Shown one piece after another: positions 27,119 to 37,202 of a stretch of DNA of 64,000 nucleotides; the first letter of the stretch is position 1; every line of letters begins with the position of its first letter. Position numbers and translations under genes: made by a program. Where the stretch lies: positions 195,946-259,945 of the forward strand of contig JBGCEH010000019.1 of assembly GCA_045106195.1 (NCBI GenBank). Direction: 5' to 3'. The stretch is from Granulosicoccus sp045106195 (GTDB taxonomy: Bacteria; Pseudomonadota; Gammaproteobacteria; Granulosicoccales; Granulosicoccaceae). The notes under the pieces were generated by a model. It had not been told where the DNA came from. It searched no databases and saw nothing but the letters and a program-made list of their open reading frames with translations.

Positions 27119-27844
27119 ATGCTCGACTTCAAGAGACGTTCTCGGTGGGCCTCGACGCGCTACTTCGTGTTGTCCCAGTGCCTGGGTATCTGCTTGTTAT
27201 GGCTTTTTTTCGTTCATCCCGCTGCGGCAGAATGGACCGGTGGGATTGAAGGGGGCACCGTTGTTCGCGACACAGGTAATGCGACGCGTTTGCGTCTGGT
27301 TCTACGAAACAGTACGCGACCGCTCAGCCAGTATCTCTATGCCGAATGGTTAAATTCAGGCTCTGAGCGCAATAGTTATTCGGTGGGCTACAATCCGCGC
27401 TACTGGCTCAACGATACCTATTACACGTTCGGAGAATCCAGATTCCGCGTAGATGAGGCCTTGAACATCGATCAGGAAATCGAGCTACTGGCTGGGATGG
27501 GCGGTCAGTTTCTCACCAATGCACAACAGTCGCTGTATGTGGAACTGGGTGTGGGAGGCAGAAGTATCGGGTTCGATGGCTTTGAAGATGCATTGAATGA
27601 GGCGCTGGGCGTTGTCAGACTAGGTTATTTCAGATCGTTCGCCGATACTGTAAAATTCGATCTCAGCGCGGACGGCGGCCTCAGTAGTGAGGATGTTACC
27701 GAGGCAAATGGCGAAATTGGACTTTCACTGCGTATTCCAAATGGTGCCATTCGCGTCGCCTATCGCAGTCGCTATCTGCAAGTAGGTGACCAGGAATCGC
27801 TGACAGACAATGATTCGTTCGTAAGCTTTGGATACAGTTTCTAG
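27119..27844 (+). CDS. Predicted outer-membrane beta-barrel protein
   Basis: 241 aa from ATG 27119, which begins a signal peptide (MLDFKRRSRW, core LSQCLGICLLWLFF, cleavage after AAA in HPAAAEW); the frame opens upstream at 26978. The mature part alternates polar and hydrophobic residues in strands and ends in FVSFGYSF, a terminal Phe typical of BAM-assembled barrels. Similar in style to DUF481 salt-induced outer-membrane proteins. Function unknown. Confidence 0.75.
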   Translation: MLDFKRRSRWASTRYFVLSQCLGICLLWLFFVHPAAAEWTGGIEGGTVVRDTGNATRLRLVLRNSTRPLSQYLYAEWLNSGSERNSYSVGYNPRYWLNDTYYTFGESRFRVDEALNIDQEIELLAGMGGQFLTNAQQSLYVELGVGGRSIGFDGFEDALNEALGVVRLGYFRSFADTVKFDLSADGGLSSEDVTEANGEIGLSLRIPNGAIRVAYRSRYLQVGDQESLTDNDSFVSFGYSF

Positions 27845-27992
27845 CTTGATTTTCAACCCTTGAGTGGAGTCTATCGTCAAGTGAGCGTTGAAGCCGCTTG
27901 CGGGAACAGGCACGATGTCTTCAAAGTAATTGCGTGCTGAATTACGGTGTGAGAATTTCTCTTGAACAGCCTGTGATCTGGTCAGTCTGCGC

Positions 27993-29375
27993 GTGAATAT
28001 TGCGGGAATTAGAGTGACCACTCTCAAGGCAGAGGTTCTCCGGACATTGCGTATGAGCCTGCCTTTGATGGGAGCTCAAATTCTTCAGGTGGGGAACGGT
28101 CTGGTCGATGCTGTCATTGCTGGTAGGATTGGTAATAGCGAACTTGCTGCAGGTGGTATAGGCGCGAGTCTTTGGTTCGTTACCTCATTGCTCTGCATTG
28201 GTTCAATGGCGGGGCTCTCACCTACACTTTCAAAATTGATCGGTGAGCGTCGCAGGGCCTTTGTGGGACGCGTGTTTCGTCAGGGTGTCTGGTTGGGTTT
28301 GCTTACCGGCTTGTTGGCACTGAGTGTTGTCATGCTGATTCAGCAATCGGTACACCAATTTCCGTTCACACCGGAATTACCTCCACTGATTAGTGAATAT
28401 CTGCTGGGTGCTGCATGGAGTCTGCCGTTTTTTGCGTTGGTCATGGCTGCACGCAATGTGTGTGAGGCAACGGGTTTGACTCGCCCGGTACTAATTGTCA
28501 CCGCGCTGGGATTGGTGATAAATGCTCTCGGCAGCGCCATTCTGGGCTTGGGCCTGTTGGGTATGCCGGCCCTCGGTCTTTTGGGTATTGGCATCGCGAC
28601 AACCGTGGTTAATGTCTGTACCTCGATTGTGTTATTCGGGTTGCTGCGAGGCAATCGCTTCAAGCGATATCAGCTTTTCGCAGCCATCGAAATGCCGGAC
28701 TGGACGTATCTGGGCCCTATGGTCAATCTGTCCATCCCCATCTGTCTCGGTATGATGTTTGAAGCGGGGCTATTTGTGGCGACGTCTATCCAGATGGGCA
28801 TGATAGGTATTGTCGAGGCTGGAGCTCACCAGATAGCGATCAGCGCCTCAGCACTCTGCTACATGTTGCCTTTGGGGATGTCATTTGCACTGACTGCGAG
28901 AATAGGTCGTGCGAATGGCCAGCGATCAATGAAGGCCATTCGCTTGCGTATTGTCAGCGGCAGTCTGTTGGTCATGGTGATGGCCTGCCTGACGGCGCTG
29001 ACTCTGGTGGTATTTCGTTATCAGATAGCGCTCGTCTACACCAGTGATCCGGCTCTGGTGGACTTTGCCGCCAGCCTGCTGGTGCTGGGGGCTATTTTTC
29101 AATTATCTGATGGTGCACAGATTATGCTGATAGGGATGTTGCGGGGATTGCATGATACTCGTGTGCCCATGCTGATAAACGCCTTTTCATATTGGGTCAT
29201 AGCTTTTGGCTCCGGCATATTCGCGGCTCATACACTCGATTTCGGGGCCTATGGTCTGTGGTTCGGCCTGATCATCGGCCTGAGTGTCGCCTCGATTCTA
29301 TTGGGCTTCAGGCTCAACTGGAAGCTTCGGTCGATGCAACAGCTGGAAAACCGTCTTGGCGGAACGGCGGTATGA
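27993..29375 (+). CDS. MATE-family efflux transporter (NorM-like)
   Basis: 460-aa inner-membrane antiporter with about twelve helices in two MATE repeats. The first repeat shows MSLPLMGAQILQVGNGLVDAV near residues 21-41; the second begins near LSIPICLGMMFEAGLF. GTG 27993 is the start of the longest frame. It probably exports cationic compounds in exchange for Na+ or H+. Confidence 0.9.
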   Translation: MNIAGIRVTTLKAEVLRTLRMSLPLMGAQILQVGNGLVDAVIAGRIGNSELAAGGIGASLWFVTSLLCIGSMAGLSPTLSKLIGERRRAFVGRVFRQGVWLGLLTGLLALSVVMLIQQSVHQFPFTPELPPLISEYLLGAAWSLPFFALVMAARNVCEATGLTRPVLIVTALGLVINALGSAILGLGLLGMPALGLLGIGIATTVVNVCTSIVLFGLLRGNRFKRYQLFAAIEMPDWTYLGPMVNLSIPICLGMMFEAGLFVATSIQMGMIGIVEAGAHQIAISASALCYMLPLGMSFALTARIGRANGQRSMKAIRLRIVSGSLLVMVMACLTALTLVVFRYQIALVYTSDPALVDFAASLLVLGAIFQLSDGAQIMLIGMLRGLHDTRVPMLINAFSYWVIAFGSGIFAAHTLDFGAYGLWFGLIIGLSVASILLGFRLNWKLRSMQQLENRLGGTAV

Positions 29376-29500
29376 ATACTGCACCTTGGCAGATGACCTC
29401 TCGTGGAGTGCGCGGGCAATTTTTACAGTGCTAGGCAAGTGTATCCAAGGGGCAATCGGATAGAATACAACGCTTCCATCTTTACAAGAGAATCCAGACA

Positions 29501-30283
29501 GTGAGCCAGTCTAAAACAGCCGTTATAACCGGATCAACCAGTGGTATCGGACTAGGTATTGCCAAGGCTCTGGCTGCCACCGGGGCCAATATCGTGCTCA
29601 ACGGAATCGAATCAGTAGACGCTGTGCAGGGGATTATCAGTCAGATAAAGTCCGAGCATGGCGTTGAAGTTATCTACTGCAACGCCAACCTGATGAAGGC
29701 TGCGGGTGTCAACGAGCTCATTGCTGAAGCACAACAGGCTTTTGGCACGGTTGATATTCTGGTGAATAACGCCGGAATCCAGTTTGTGTCTCCTGTAGAG
29801 GACTTTCCCGATGACAAATGGGAAGCTATCATCGCCCTGAACCTGTCAGCGGCGTTCTATGCGTGCAAGGCAGTGGTAGGGCAAATGAAATCTCAACAGT
29901 GGGGGCGTATCGTCAACATCGCCTCAGCGCATGCGTTGGTGGCATCGCCGTACAAATCAGCCTATGTTGCCGCCAAGCATGGCCTGTTAGGGCTTACAAA
30001 GACAGTAGCGCTCGAAGTGGCTGAATCAGGGGTAACGGTCAATGCCATCTGTCCGGGTTATGTGTGGACGCCCTTGGTCGAGAAGCAGATACCCGATACT
30101 GCCAAGGCACGCGGTATGACCGAAGAGGAGGTCAAGCGCGACGTCTTACTCGCCGCTCAACCCAATAAGCGGTTTGCAACCATCGAGGAAATTGCGGCTC
30201 TAGCTGTATTTCTTGTGTCAGATAACGCTGCCCCTATTACCGGCAGCGCATTACCCGTCGATGGTGGCTGGACAGCACACTAA
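29501..30283 (+). CDS. bdhA: D-3-hydroxybutyrate dehydrogenase (SDR family)
   Basis: 260-aa NAD-dependent short-chain dehydrogenase. Cofactor loop TGSTSGIGLGIA from residue 10; catalytic S142, Y155 and K159 (YVAAKHG). The segment NAICPGYVWTPLVEKQIPD and the C-terminus ITGSALPVDGGWTAH fit 3-hydroxybutyrate dehydrogenases closely. Oxidises 3-hydroxybutyrate to acetoacetate in PHB or ketone-body use. Its stop overlaps the start of the patatin gene (TAATG). Confidence 0.88.
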   Translation: MSQSKTAVITGSTSGIGLGIAKALAATGANIVLNGIESVDAVQGIISQIKSEHGVEVIYCNANLMKAAGVNELIAEAQQAFGTVDILVNNAGIQFVSPVEDFPDDKWEAIIALNLSAAFYACKAVVGQMKSQQWGRIVNIASAHALVASPYKSAYVAAKHGLLGLTKTVALEVAESGVTVNAICPGYVWTPLVEKQIPDTAKARGMTEEEVKRDVLLAAQPNKRFATIEEIAALAVFLVSDNAAPITGSALPVDGGWTAH

Positions 30284-31413
30284 TGAATTCGGAAGCCAAG
30301 ATCGATGAGCCGGATGATGGCAAAGGTTCGCCAAATGGCTCAATGAAGCGTATCAATCTGGCACTTCAGGGTGGTGGCTCACATGGCGCGTTTACCTGGG
30401 GGGTGCTGGATCGCTTACTGGAAGAGCCCAACCTGCTTATCGACTCAATTTCCGGGACCTCTGCAGGTGCCATGAATGCTGTTGTACTGGCTGATGGCTT
30501 CACTCGCAGCGAAGGGCGGGGACGCAAGGCAGCATCGCTCAGTGCGCGTCAGCAGCTAGAGACATTCTGGCTCGCGGTAAGCCGCGCGGCACAAGGTAGT
30601 GTCATTCAGAGAACGCCTATCAATCGTCTGTTGGGAAACTGGAGCCTGAGTGGATCCTGGGGTTATCATTTAAGCGAATCGATAAGCCGTTTGTATTCTC
30701 CGTACCAGACTAACCCGCTTAATATCAATCCCTTGAAGGATATGCTGGAATCAGTGGTTGATTTCGACAGCGTCAACAAGTGCAATTCAGTCAAGCTGTT
30801 TATCTCTGCCACCAATGTTCACACCGGGCGAGTCAAAGTGTTTGACAGTCACCAGTTAAGCTCTGACATCGTGTTGGCTTCTGCGTGCTTGCCGCAGCTG
30901 TTTCAGGCTGTTGAAATTGATGGTATACCTTATTGGGATGGCGGCTATATGGGCAATCCCTCGTTGTTTCCGTTTCGTGATCATACGGATACTGCCGATA
31001 TCGTTGTTGTTCAGATTAATCCTGTCGAGCGTGTAGGTACGCCCAAATCACCGCAGGAAATCCAGAATCGTCTTAATGAAATCAACTTCAACTCCAGTCT
31101 GTTAAAAGAGCTGCGCGCCATCGAATTTGTATCACGCCTCCTTGATGAAGGCAAACTCGACGAAACACACTACCGGCGTGAGCGAATACATATCATCGAG
31201 AATCAGGATGCATTGATTCCACTTGGCGCATCGTCAAAGCTCAATGCAGAATGGAAATTCCTGGAACACCTTCGTGATATTGGTCGGGAAACTGCTGATC
31301 GCTGGATCGAGAGTAATATTGATCAGATTGGTGTTGCCAGTACTGTCGATCTACCTGGGATGTTTAATGGGACGGGTCCGGCACGTCCGGAAACGACTGA
31401 AATTGATTTATAA
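30283..31413 (+). CDS. Patatin-like phospholipase/hydrolase
   Basis: 376-aa patatin-domain lipid acyl hydrolase. Oxyanion loop GGGSHG at 30-35, nucleophile S60 in GTSAG, and the dyad Asp in DGG at 219-221. The gene overlaps bdhA by one base, so the two are cotranscribed. In PHB-using bacteria patatin genes often stand beside bdhA, and a part in polyester or lipid turnover fits. Confidence 0.9.
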   Translation: MNSEAKIDEPDDGKGSPNGSMKRINLALQGGGSHGAFTWGVLDRLLEEPNLLIDSISGTSAGAMNAVVLADGFTRSEGRGRKAASLSARQQLETFWLAVSRAAQGSVIQRTPINRLLGNWSLSGSWGYHLSESISRLYSPYQTNPLNINPLKDMLESVVDFDSVNKCNSVKLFISATNVHTGRVKVFDSHQLSSDIVLASACLPQLFQAVEIDGIPYWDGGYMGNPSLFPFRDHTDTADIVVVQINPVERVGTPKSPQEIQNRLNEINFNSSLLKELRAIEFVSRLLDEGKLDETHYRRERIHIIENQDALIPLGASSKLNAEWKFLEHLRDIGRETADRWIESNIDQIGVASTVDLPGMFNGTGPARPETTEIDL

Positions 31414-31574
31414 AAATGTGAACCGAATGACACTGACTTAAGCCCGTTATTCCCGTGTATGTGGTAGTCCGTAGTAAAACACATATGAATTCCCGCCGAC
31501 GCGGAAATCACACATAGCGCATTTGAAGTTTACGTCGCTGCCATTCGGGGGGGAACGTTCTAGCGTGCATAAGG

Positions 31575-34500
31575 TCAGGCAGTGCCATTACGCAGATGGA
31601 CCATGTCCAGAAAACCTTTCACGTCGTCAGCGGGGCCGGGGCGAGCAAACAGGAACCCTTGCGCCTCGTGGCAGCCAAGCGCTTTGAGAAATAGCCGCTG
31701 AGGCTCGGTTTCAATACCCTCTGCAATTATCTGAAAATCCATGCTTTTACCCAGTGCAATGACGGATTTTATAATCGCGGCATCTGCTGAGCGACGCGTT
31801 CGCAAGGATTCGACATCGGCGATGAACGATTTATCAATTTTAAGATTGTTAACCGGAAGCTCTTTCAGATAACTTAGTGACGAATACCCCGTCCCGAAAT
31901 CATCAATTGAAAGTTGAATACCATAGTTTCTTAAAAGATGCAGTTTTTCGACGTTGGTTTCAACTTGTGTCATCACAGCGCTTTCAGTTATCTCCAGCTC
32001 GAGAAGATGTGCAGATAGCTGATATTTTGCGAGGGTTTGCAAGACGGTTTCCACAAAATCATCCTGCTGTAGATGCAGTACGGATATGTTGACGGCAACC
32101 AGCAATGGTGTGCCAGCCAGCTCCCAGACACGCGCCTGGCGACAGGATTCATCAAGAGCAAATTTATCCAGCTGGGTGATGAAACCAGTACGTTCCGCAA
32201 CGGCAATAAATACATCGGGCCGAGTGCGTGTCTTTCTGCCTTCAGGTGTGTTTATCGTCCACCGCATCAGTGCTTCAACTGCACTGAGTTTACCGGTTGC
32301 CATATTGATACGCGGTTGGTAGTGCATGCAAATATCACCGTTTGACAGCGCTATTCGCATATCATTGTCCATCTGAAGCAAGGTGTCGTTCAAGACGCTA
32401 AGCTCGGCGGTATACCATGCAGCACAGTTCTTGCCTTTCTCCTTGGCTCGGTACATGGCAGAATCAGCGTTCTTGATGAGCGAGTCCATATTGTCAGCTG
32501 ATGTCGGCATATCAGCCATGCCAATGCTTGCACTGATATTGATGGTGTTCTTGGCTATGCAGTAGGGGCGGGCCAATGAGTTTAGTAAGGTGTCGGCAAT
32601 TTCTTCGATATGGCTGCGCTCATTAATACCGGTTATAGTTATGGTGAATTCATCTCCGCCCAGCCTTGCGATACAGCCCTTGCTTCCGATGGCTGCATGG
32701 GTTGCTGTGTTCAGCCGCGATGCGACTTCGCGAAGGAGTTCATCTCCTGCCCGATGCCCCAAGGTATCGTTCACCAGTTTGAAACCATCCAGATCAATAA
32801 AAAACAGTGTGAGCGTCTCACTGTCAAGTTTTGACTGCTCGACACAGGTATTCAGGTTGGAGTTGAATTTCAGCCGATTGGGGAGCCCCGTCAACTCGTC
32901 ATAGTTGGCAAGCTTGACCAGCTCTTTGTTGGTTGTCTGCAGATTGCAGGTGCGTTGTTCGAGTTGCTCAATCAAATGTTGGTTACGCAATGCGTTGCCA
33001 ATGCTCTGTGCTGCGTTGTCAAGGTAGAGATAATCAAGATCTGAGGGATCAATCAGCAAATAACCAAACAGATCACGACCTGCATAAATCGGAGTCTGTA
33101 CCAACAGGACTTTTGAAGAAACCTGCTTGTAGCGATCAGGTAGAAGTTGGCAAGAGTCAAAATAGTCAGACTGCCGCTGTTCAACGATACCGTTGACATA
33201 GGCCTGCAGCAACTGTGCACGCGTATCAGGTAGAGGGCCAGGCGTTTGGTATCTCACAAGATAGCAACGTTCAATATCAGTCTGTTGCAACCAGCGTTTC
33301 ATGGTGTCCAGAATGTCGGACTGTTTTACACAGGAACTCATTTGCAACTGCATAGCGGTTCTGACGCTATTCATGCGCTGCTTTTCAACTTCGATATCCA
33401 TGCTGATTGTCCAGATATGCTGGCGAACAGACGCTATCGCAGACGTAATGACAGCGATTCTGCTGATGGATGTCTGATTGTCGTGCAAATTAGCAACAAC
33501 GTTCTGAAGTTGATGAACGACGTTGCTCCACCAGTGTATCGTGCCAACGCGCGGGGGAGAACGATGCAGGCACTGTTGCAGGTGTCGGTCGATGGCGTCC
33601 GAGTCATGATTTATTGATGTCCACAATGCCCGGGCCAACTCGGTTAAGCAGATGTCGTCTGGCTGTTCCAGCCCACTCATAGCATTGAATAGCCGTGCTG
33701 CAAGATCATCTTCAGTCTGCGCCTTGGACTGTTGTCCGGTTAAACTGCCCGCGGTGGATTCCCGAATAACGAGTTCCGCTCTGGCTTCTATACATTGCGC
33801 AGCATCCACCGATGAAGTCGTCTCTTTGGATTGAATGCAGCTGAGTATTAGTTCAGCACATTGTGTTGCTGCATTTAGAAGGGGCTGGCGTACAGTTGTG
33901 ATGGCTGGATAAACCTGAGTGGCCTCTTTGGTATCATCGAAGCCGCAAATCACGATGTCGGCAGGTATTTTCAGTCCCAGAGCATGTATAGCTCTTGTCG
34001 CATTCTCTGCCATGAGGTCATTGGCAGCTGCAATGATATTGATATCCGGATGTTCTGAGAGTAGAGTGGTTACCGCCTCATAGGTATCGATGGCAGAGTA
34101 GTTACCGTGAACTCTGAAAATACTGGAGTCTGGATAGCCTTGCTGCAGCGCGATTTTCCGGAAACACTGCTCTCTTGCTATCGAGTAGGCGTCGTTGTCC
34201 TTGCCAGCGATGAATGCAATCTTGCTTATTAGGTTTTCAGAAAGTACGTGCTTGTACAAGGAGTAGGTTGCCGTTTCCTCATTGATGATGACAGAGGGGA
34301 CGTTCGAGAGTCTGTAACCGAAACTGACCAGTGGAACTTTATTGAACGTTTTCGAGAAGCGCTCTATTCGTTCAATAGAGGAGTTGGATCCCAGCGCACC
34401 GGACAACAGCACTATGCCACTCAACTGATAATCCCGAGTCGCGGTGTAGATGGCGTTGCAGACCGAATAATCCTGATGATAACTGGGCGCTGGATCAAGT

Positions 34501-34631
34501 TCTCGTCCGGTTATGCACAGGGTCCCGTAGTTGGCTTTACCTAGTTTCAGTGCAATCTGGTCAATAACCAGTTTGCGGTACTCGAGGTACTCGTCCGTCA
34601 GTACTGCGATAGTTTCTGATATGTGCCGCAT
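31575..34631 (-). CDS. LacI-type sensor fused to GGDEF and EAL domains
   Basis: 1018-aa cyclic-di-GMP protein. Residues ~8-290 are a LacI/periplasmic-binding-type sugar sensor without the DNA-binding headpiece (VICGFDDTKEA, TTVRQPLLNAA are typical of LacI regulators). A helical, GAF-like middle (~300-565) follows. GGDEF at 658-662 keeps the active-site sequence; EAL at 786-788 (SAVEALMRW), DDFGTGYSSL and KIDKSFI indicate an intact phosphodiesterase domain. No signal or membrane segment, so it senses a cytoplasmic ligand. Whether it makes or degrades c-di-GMP cannot be told. Confidence 0.9.
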   Translation of the reverse strand: MRHISETIAVLTDEYLEYRKLVIDQIALKLGKANYGTLCITGRELDPAPSYHQDYSVCNAIYTATRDYQLSGIVLLSGALGSNSSIERIERFSKTFNKVPLVSFGYRLSNVPSVIINEETATYSLYKHVLSENLISKIAFIAGKDNDAYSIAREQCFRKIALQQGYPDSSIFRVHGNYSAIDTYEAVTTLLSEHPDINIIAAANDLMAENATRAIHALGLKIPADIVICGFDDTKEATQVYPAITTVRQPLLNAATQCAELILSCIQSKETTSSVDAAQCIEARAELVIRESTAGSLTGQQSKAQTEDDLAARLFNAMSGLEQPDDICLTELARALWTSINHDSDAIDRHLQQCLHRSPPRVGTIHWWSNVVHQLQNVVANLHDNQTSISRIAVITSAIASVRQHIWTISMDIEVEKQRMNSVRTAMQLQMSSCVKQSDILDTMKRWLQQTDIERCYLVRYQTPGPLPDTRAQLLQAYVNGIVEQRQSDYFDSCQLLPDRYKQVSSKVLLVQTPIYAGRDLFGYLLIDPSDLDYLYLDNAAQSIGNALRNQHLIEQLEQRTCNLQTTNKELVKLANYDELTGLPNRLKFNSNLNTCVEQSKLDSETLTLFFIDLDGFKLVNDTLGHRAGDELLREVASRLNTATHAAIGSKGCIARLGGDEFTITITGINERSHIEEIADTLLNSLARPYCIAKNTINISASIGMADMPTSADNMDSLIKNADSAMYRAKEKGKNCAAWYTAELSVLNDTLLQMDNDMRIALSNGDICMHYQPRINMATGKLSAVEALMRWTINTPEGRKTRTRPDVFIAVAERTGFITQLDKFALDESCRQARVWELAGTPLLVAVNISVLHLQQDDFVETVLQTLAKYQLSAHLLELEITESAVMTQVETNVEKLHLLRNYGIQLSIDDFGTGYSSLSYLKELPVNNLKIDKSFIADVESLRTRRSADAAIIKSVIALGKSMDFQIIAEGIETEPQRLFLKALGCHEAQGFLFARPGPADDVKGFLDMVHLRNGTA

Positions 34632-34734
34632 GTAAGAACGGAAACCGGTATGATTTGCATGTGATTAATGCGATCGGCCTGTGAGAACGTGACTTGAAGG
34701 GTAAGTTCAGATAATCATGTAACCTGGCTGATAA

Positions 34735-37116
34735 CTAGTTCTCGTTCGAGACAGGCCTGACAGAGTTGCCTGACGTTGATTCCTTGTCGGACGTAGCACC
34801 CACTGTGGATTGGGCGATGGGGACGAAGATGAATTCACCTGCCTGATGGCCGGCATGTCTTATCGGTGCGTATTGTGGAACCTGTTCAAGGTTCAGGTGG
34901 GCAGAGGCTGTTGCCACTTTTTGCTGAAGCTCAAAGAACAGCGTATAAGTCTCTACAATTTCCATGTTGCGTTCCAATGCGTCGAGAAAGTAAGTAGCGA
35001 AAATCGAGTGATTCGACGTTCCAGAGCTATCGAGTACCGGTCTTGTTCCCCCTGAACTCAGCGCGGTTCTAACGCGCGATTGTGAAATCGCCCTGAGCCA
35101 CTTCAACCGTAGTTCGGCACTGACACCGGACAGAGGCCGGGCAATGGATGATCTGGTCAGATTACCCGAGTAGCAGGAGTCTGCAATGACCAGAACATGC
35201 TTTGCATGCATCGTATCAATCATGGCAGTGACAGCACCGTTCGCAATCCATTTTTTTCTGCTGTCCGGTTCTGAATCAATAGGCAACCAGTAGCCACGTC
35301 CGCTTTTTCTATCCAGTTCGCCGTGTCCAGCATAGTAGATGACCAAATTGTCCTGTGAGCTCAGGGATGCACGTAATCGTTCCAGAGCGCTAAGTATGGT
35401 TTTTTGATTGGCATCCAGAAGCAGTACCGTTCTGAAACCGTATTTTTCCCGAAGAATTTGCTCGACTGCAATGGCATCGTTACCCGCAGTTTTCAATTTT
35501 TTCAACGATGTGTATGAATCATTGCCGATAATGAGTGCGTGATAATTGCCGAACTCGACGCTGCCAACCGGTACTCTGGATTTGACGAGATGGTTTGAGA
35601 CAAATGGCTCGGCTGAGCGTGTCGTGGACTCGGGTACGGACTTGTTTGCAAGATTTCGCTGCAGATCACTAATAAGGGTTGCTTGTCTTGTGATGTCGCG
35701 TTCACGACTTACAATGTCTTGCTGCAGAGTGCGCAGTGTTTGTATATCGCTTGCTCGTTGTGCATTGTATTGGCTTTCAAGTTCGTTTTTCTCAAACCTT
35801 GTTTGCTCTAGTTGAGAGTCTTTCTCCATGAGCTGCGAGTGATAGTCTGTCACCTCACGCCTGCGTTTCCGTTCAACCTCTGTGATAGTGGTTTCGTACT
35901 CGGCAATTTGAGTGGCTAACACCGTTTTTGCATTTTTAACCTTGACTATCTGGGCTGAATATCTGTCTATTTGCTGTTTGTTTTTGGCTTCCAGTGATGC
36001 TATTTCGAGCGCGAGCGCTGTGGCGTAATCCTTCGCTTTAGCCAAGGCATCAGTAGAGGTTTCTGCATTGTTTTCATGAATCCTGCGTTGATTCTCAAGC
36101 TCATTAATGATGCGACTATCAGCCTCCAGGTCGAGCTTGCTCTGGTTGAGCCTGGCCTGAGTGGTTGATAGCTGGTCTTGCAACTGTTCGGATTTTACGT
36201 TCTGTTGAGTCAGTTGATCCTGAAGTGTCTGTTTTTGATTGACCGCAGCAAGAAGCTGCGTTTGAAATTCATTCAGCTTTACATTGTGCTCATGAAGCTG
36301 TTGTTGAAGCGATAGGGAGTCAGGACCTTTATCTGCCGGTGTCTGTCGATTGGACAGTGACTTTTGCAGATTTCGTACGGCGCTCTTGCTTTCACGTAGT
36401 TGGGCTGCTTGCGTTTGCAGCTGCTGGCGACCTGCTGCGATTTCAGATTGAAGTAGCTTTACCTCAGCTTGTAGCCCTTGATGCTGGATATCAGCGGCCA
36501 CGCGATCTGCGATCTCTGCTGAAGAAACCAATTCCAGTTCAGCCGCCGTGAATCCTGATGCCTGTCTATAGAGGTTAAGTGCCTTTGTCAGATCTCGTTC
36601 GACGCCTAACCCGGATTCGTACAGATAGCCAAGATTTATTTGTGCGCGTGAATAGTTCTGATTGCTCGCCAGCTGATACCAGCGTGCTGCGATCTCATGG
36701 CTTTGGCGTGTGCCTCGACCTTGTTCATGTATTTCACCAACGTAGGTCTGCGCTTCAGGGTCTCCTTGCTTTGCAAGCGGTAGCCAGACCGCCAGAGCGC
36801 TTTTGAAGTCAGCACGATTATAGGCAACGTATTCACCACCCCTGATTGCACAATCAGCCCCCGAGGTACGAACGGCGCGTCGTTGTCCGAGGTAGGTAAG
36901 GTGAGTTCCCAGTTGCCGTACTTGTGGTGGCAACAGACAGTCGACCACCAGTAAGTCCTGAGCATGGACATCTGGGTACACATTGCCAAGCTTGGGCGTT
37001 GTGGTGCATGCACTTGTCAGGCTCACCAGAAAACATGCGACTAACGACAAGTATCGTCTTTGACTGTTGATATCGGTCGGTATCAAATCTGAAACCATCT
37101 TGTGTAGAGTGGGCAA
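34735..37116 (-). CDS. Lipoprotein with Sel1 repeats, coiled coil and caspase domain
   Basis: 793 aa. Lipobox LTSAC with C37 after a hydrophobic helix points to a lipid-anchored envelope protein. Sel1/TPR repeats at ~100-190, a very long coiled coil at ~200-495, then a peptidase C14 (caspase-like) domain at ~520-765 with H598 (YYAGHGE) and C648 (IADSCYSG), both intact. It follows a Ser/Thr kinase gene at 86 bp on the same strand. Prokaryotic caspases cleave after Arg/Lys in many cases; the target here is unknown. An extracytoplasmic site for a caspase is unusual. Confidence 0.88.
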   Translation of the reverse strand: MPTLHKMVSDLIPTDINSQRRYLSLVACFLVSLTSACTTTPKLGNVYPDVHAQDLLVVDCLLPPQVRQLGTHLTYLGQRRAVRTSGADCAIRGGEYVAYNRADFKSALAVWLPLAKQGDPEAQTYVGEIHEQGRGTRQSHEIAARWYQLASNQNYSRAQINLGYLYESGLGVERDLTKALNLYRQASGFTAAELELVSSAEIADRVAADIQHQGLQAEVKLLQSEIAAGRQQLQTQAAQLRESKSAVRNLQKSLSNRQTPADKGPDSLSLQQQLHEHNVKLNEFQTQLLAAVNQKQTLQDQLTQQNVKSEQLQDQLSTTQARLNQSKLDLEADSRIINELENQRRIHENNAETSTDALAKAKDYATALALEIASLEAKNKQQIDRYSAQIVKVKNAKTVLATQIAEYETTITEVERKRRREVTDYHSQLMEKDSQLEQTRFEKNELESQYNAQRASDIQTLRTLQQDIVSRERDITRQATLISDLQRNLANKSVPESTTRSAEPFVSNHLVKSRVPVGSVEFGNYHALIIGNDSYTSLKKLKTAGNDAIAVEQILREKYGFRTVLLLDANQKTILSALERLRASLSSQDNLVIYYAGHGELDRKSGRGYWLPIDSEPDSRKKWIANGAVTAMIDTMHAKHVLVIADSCYSGNLTRSSIARPLSGVSAELRLKWLRAISQSRVRTALSSGGTRPVLDSSGTSNHSIFATYFLDALERNMEIVETYTLFFELQQKVATASAHLNLEQVPQYAPIRHAGHQAGEFIFVPIAQSTVGATSDKESTSGNSVRPVSNEN

Positions 37117-37202
37117 GTGCCAGGCAGGTGTGGACTCTACTGTGTTGCGTTATTCATGCCGGATGTATATGCCAATCCCTTGCAATTTCCGCGTGCGTGT
37201 AT

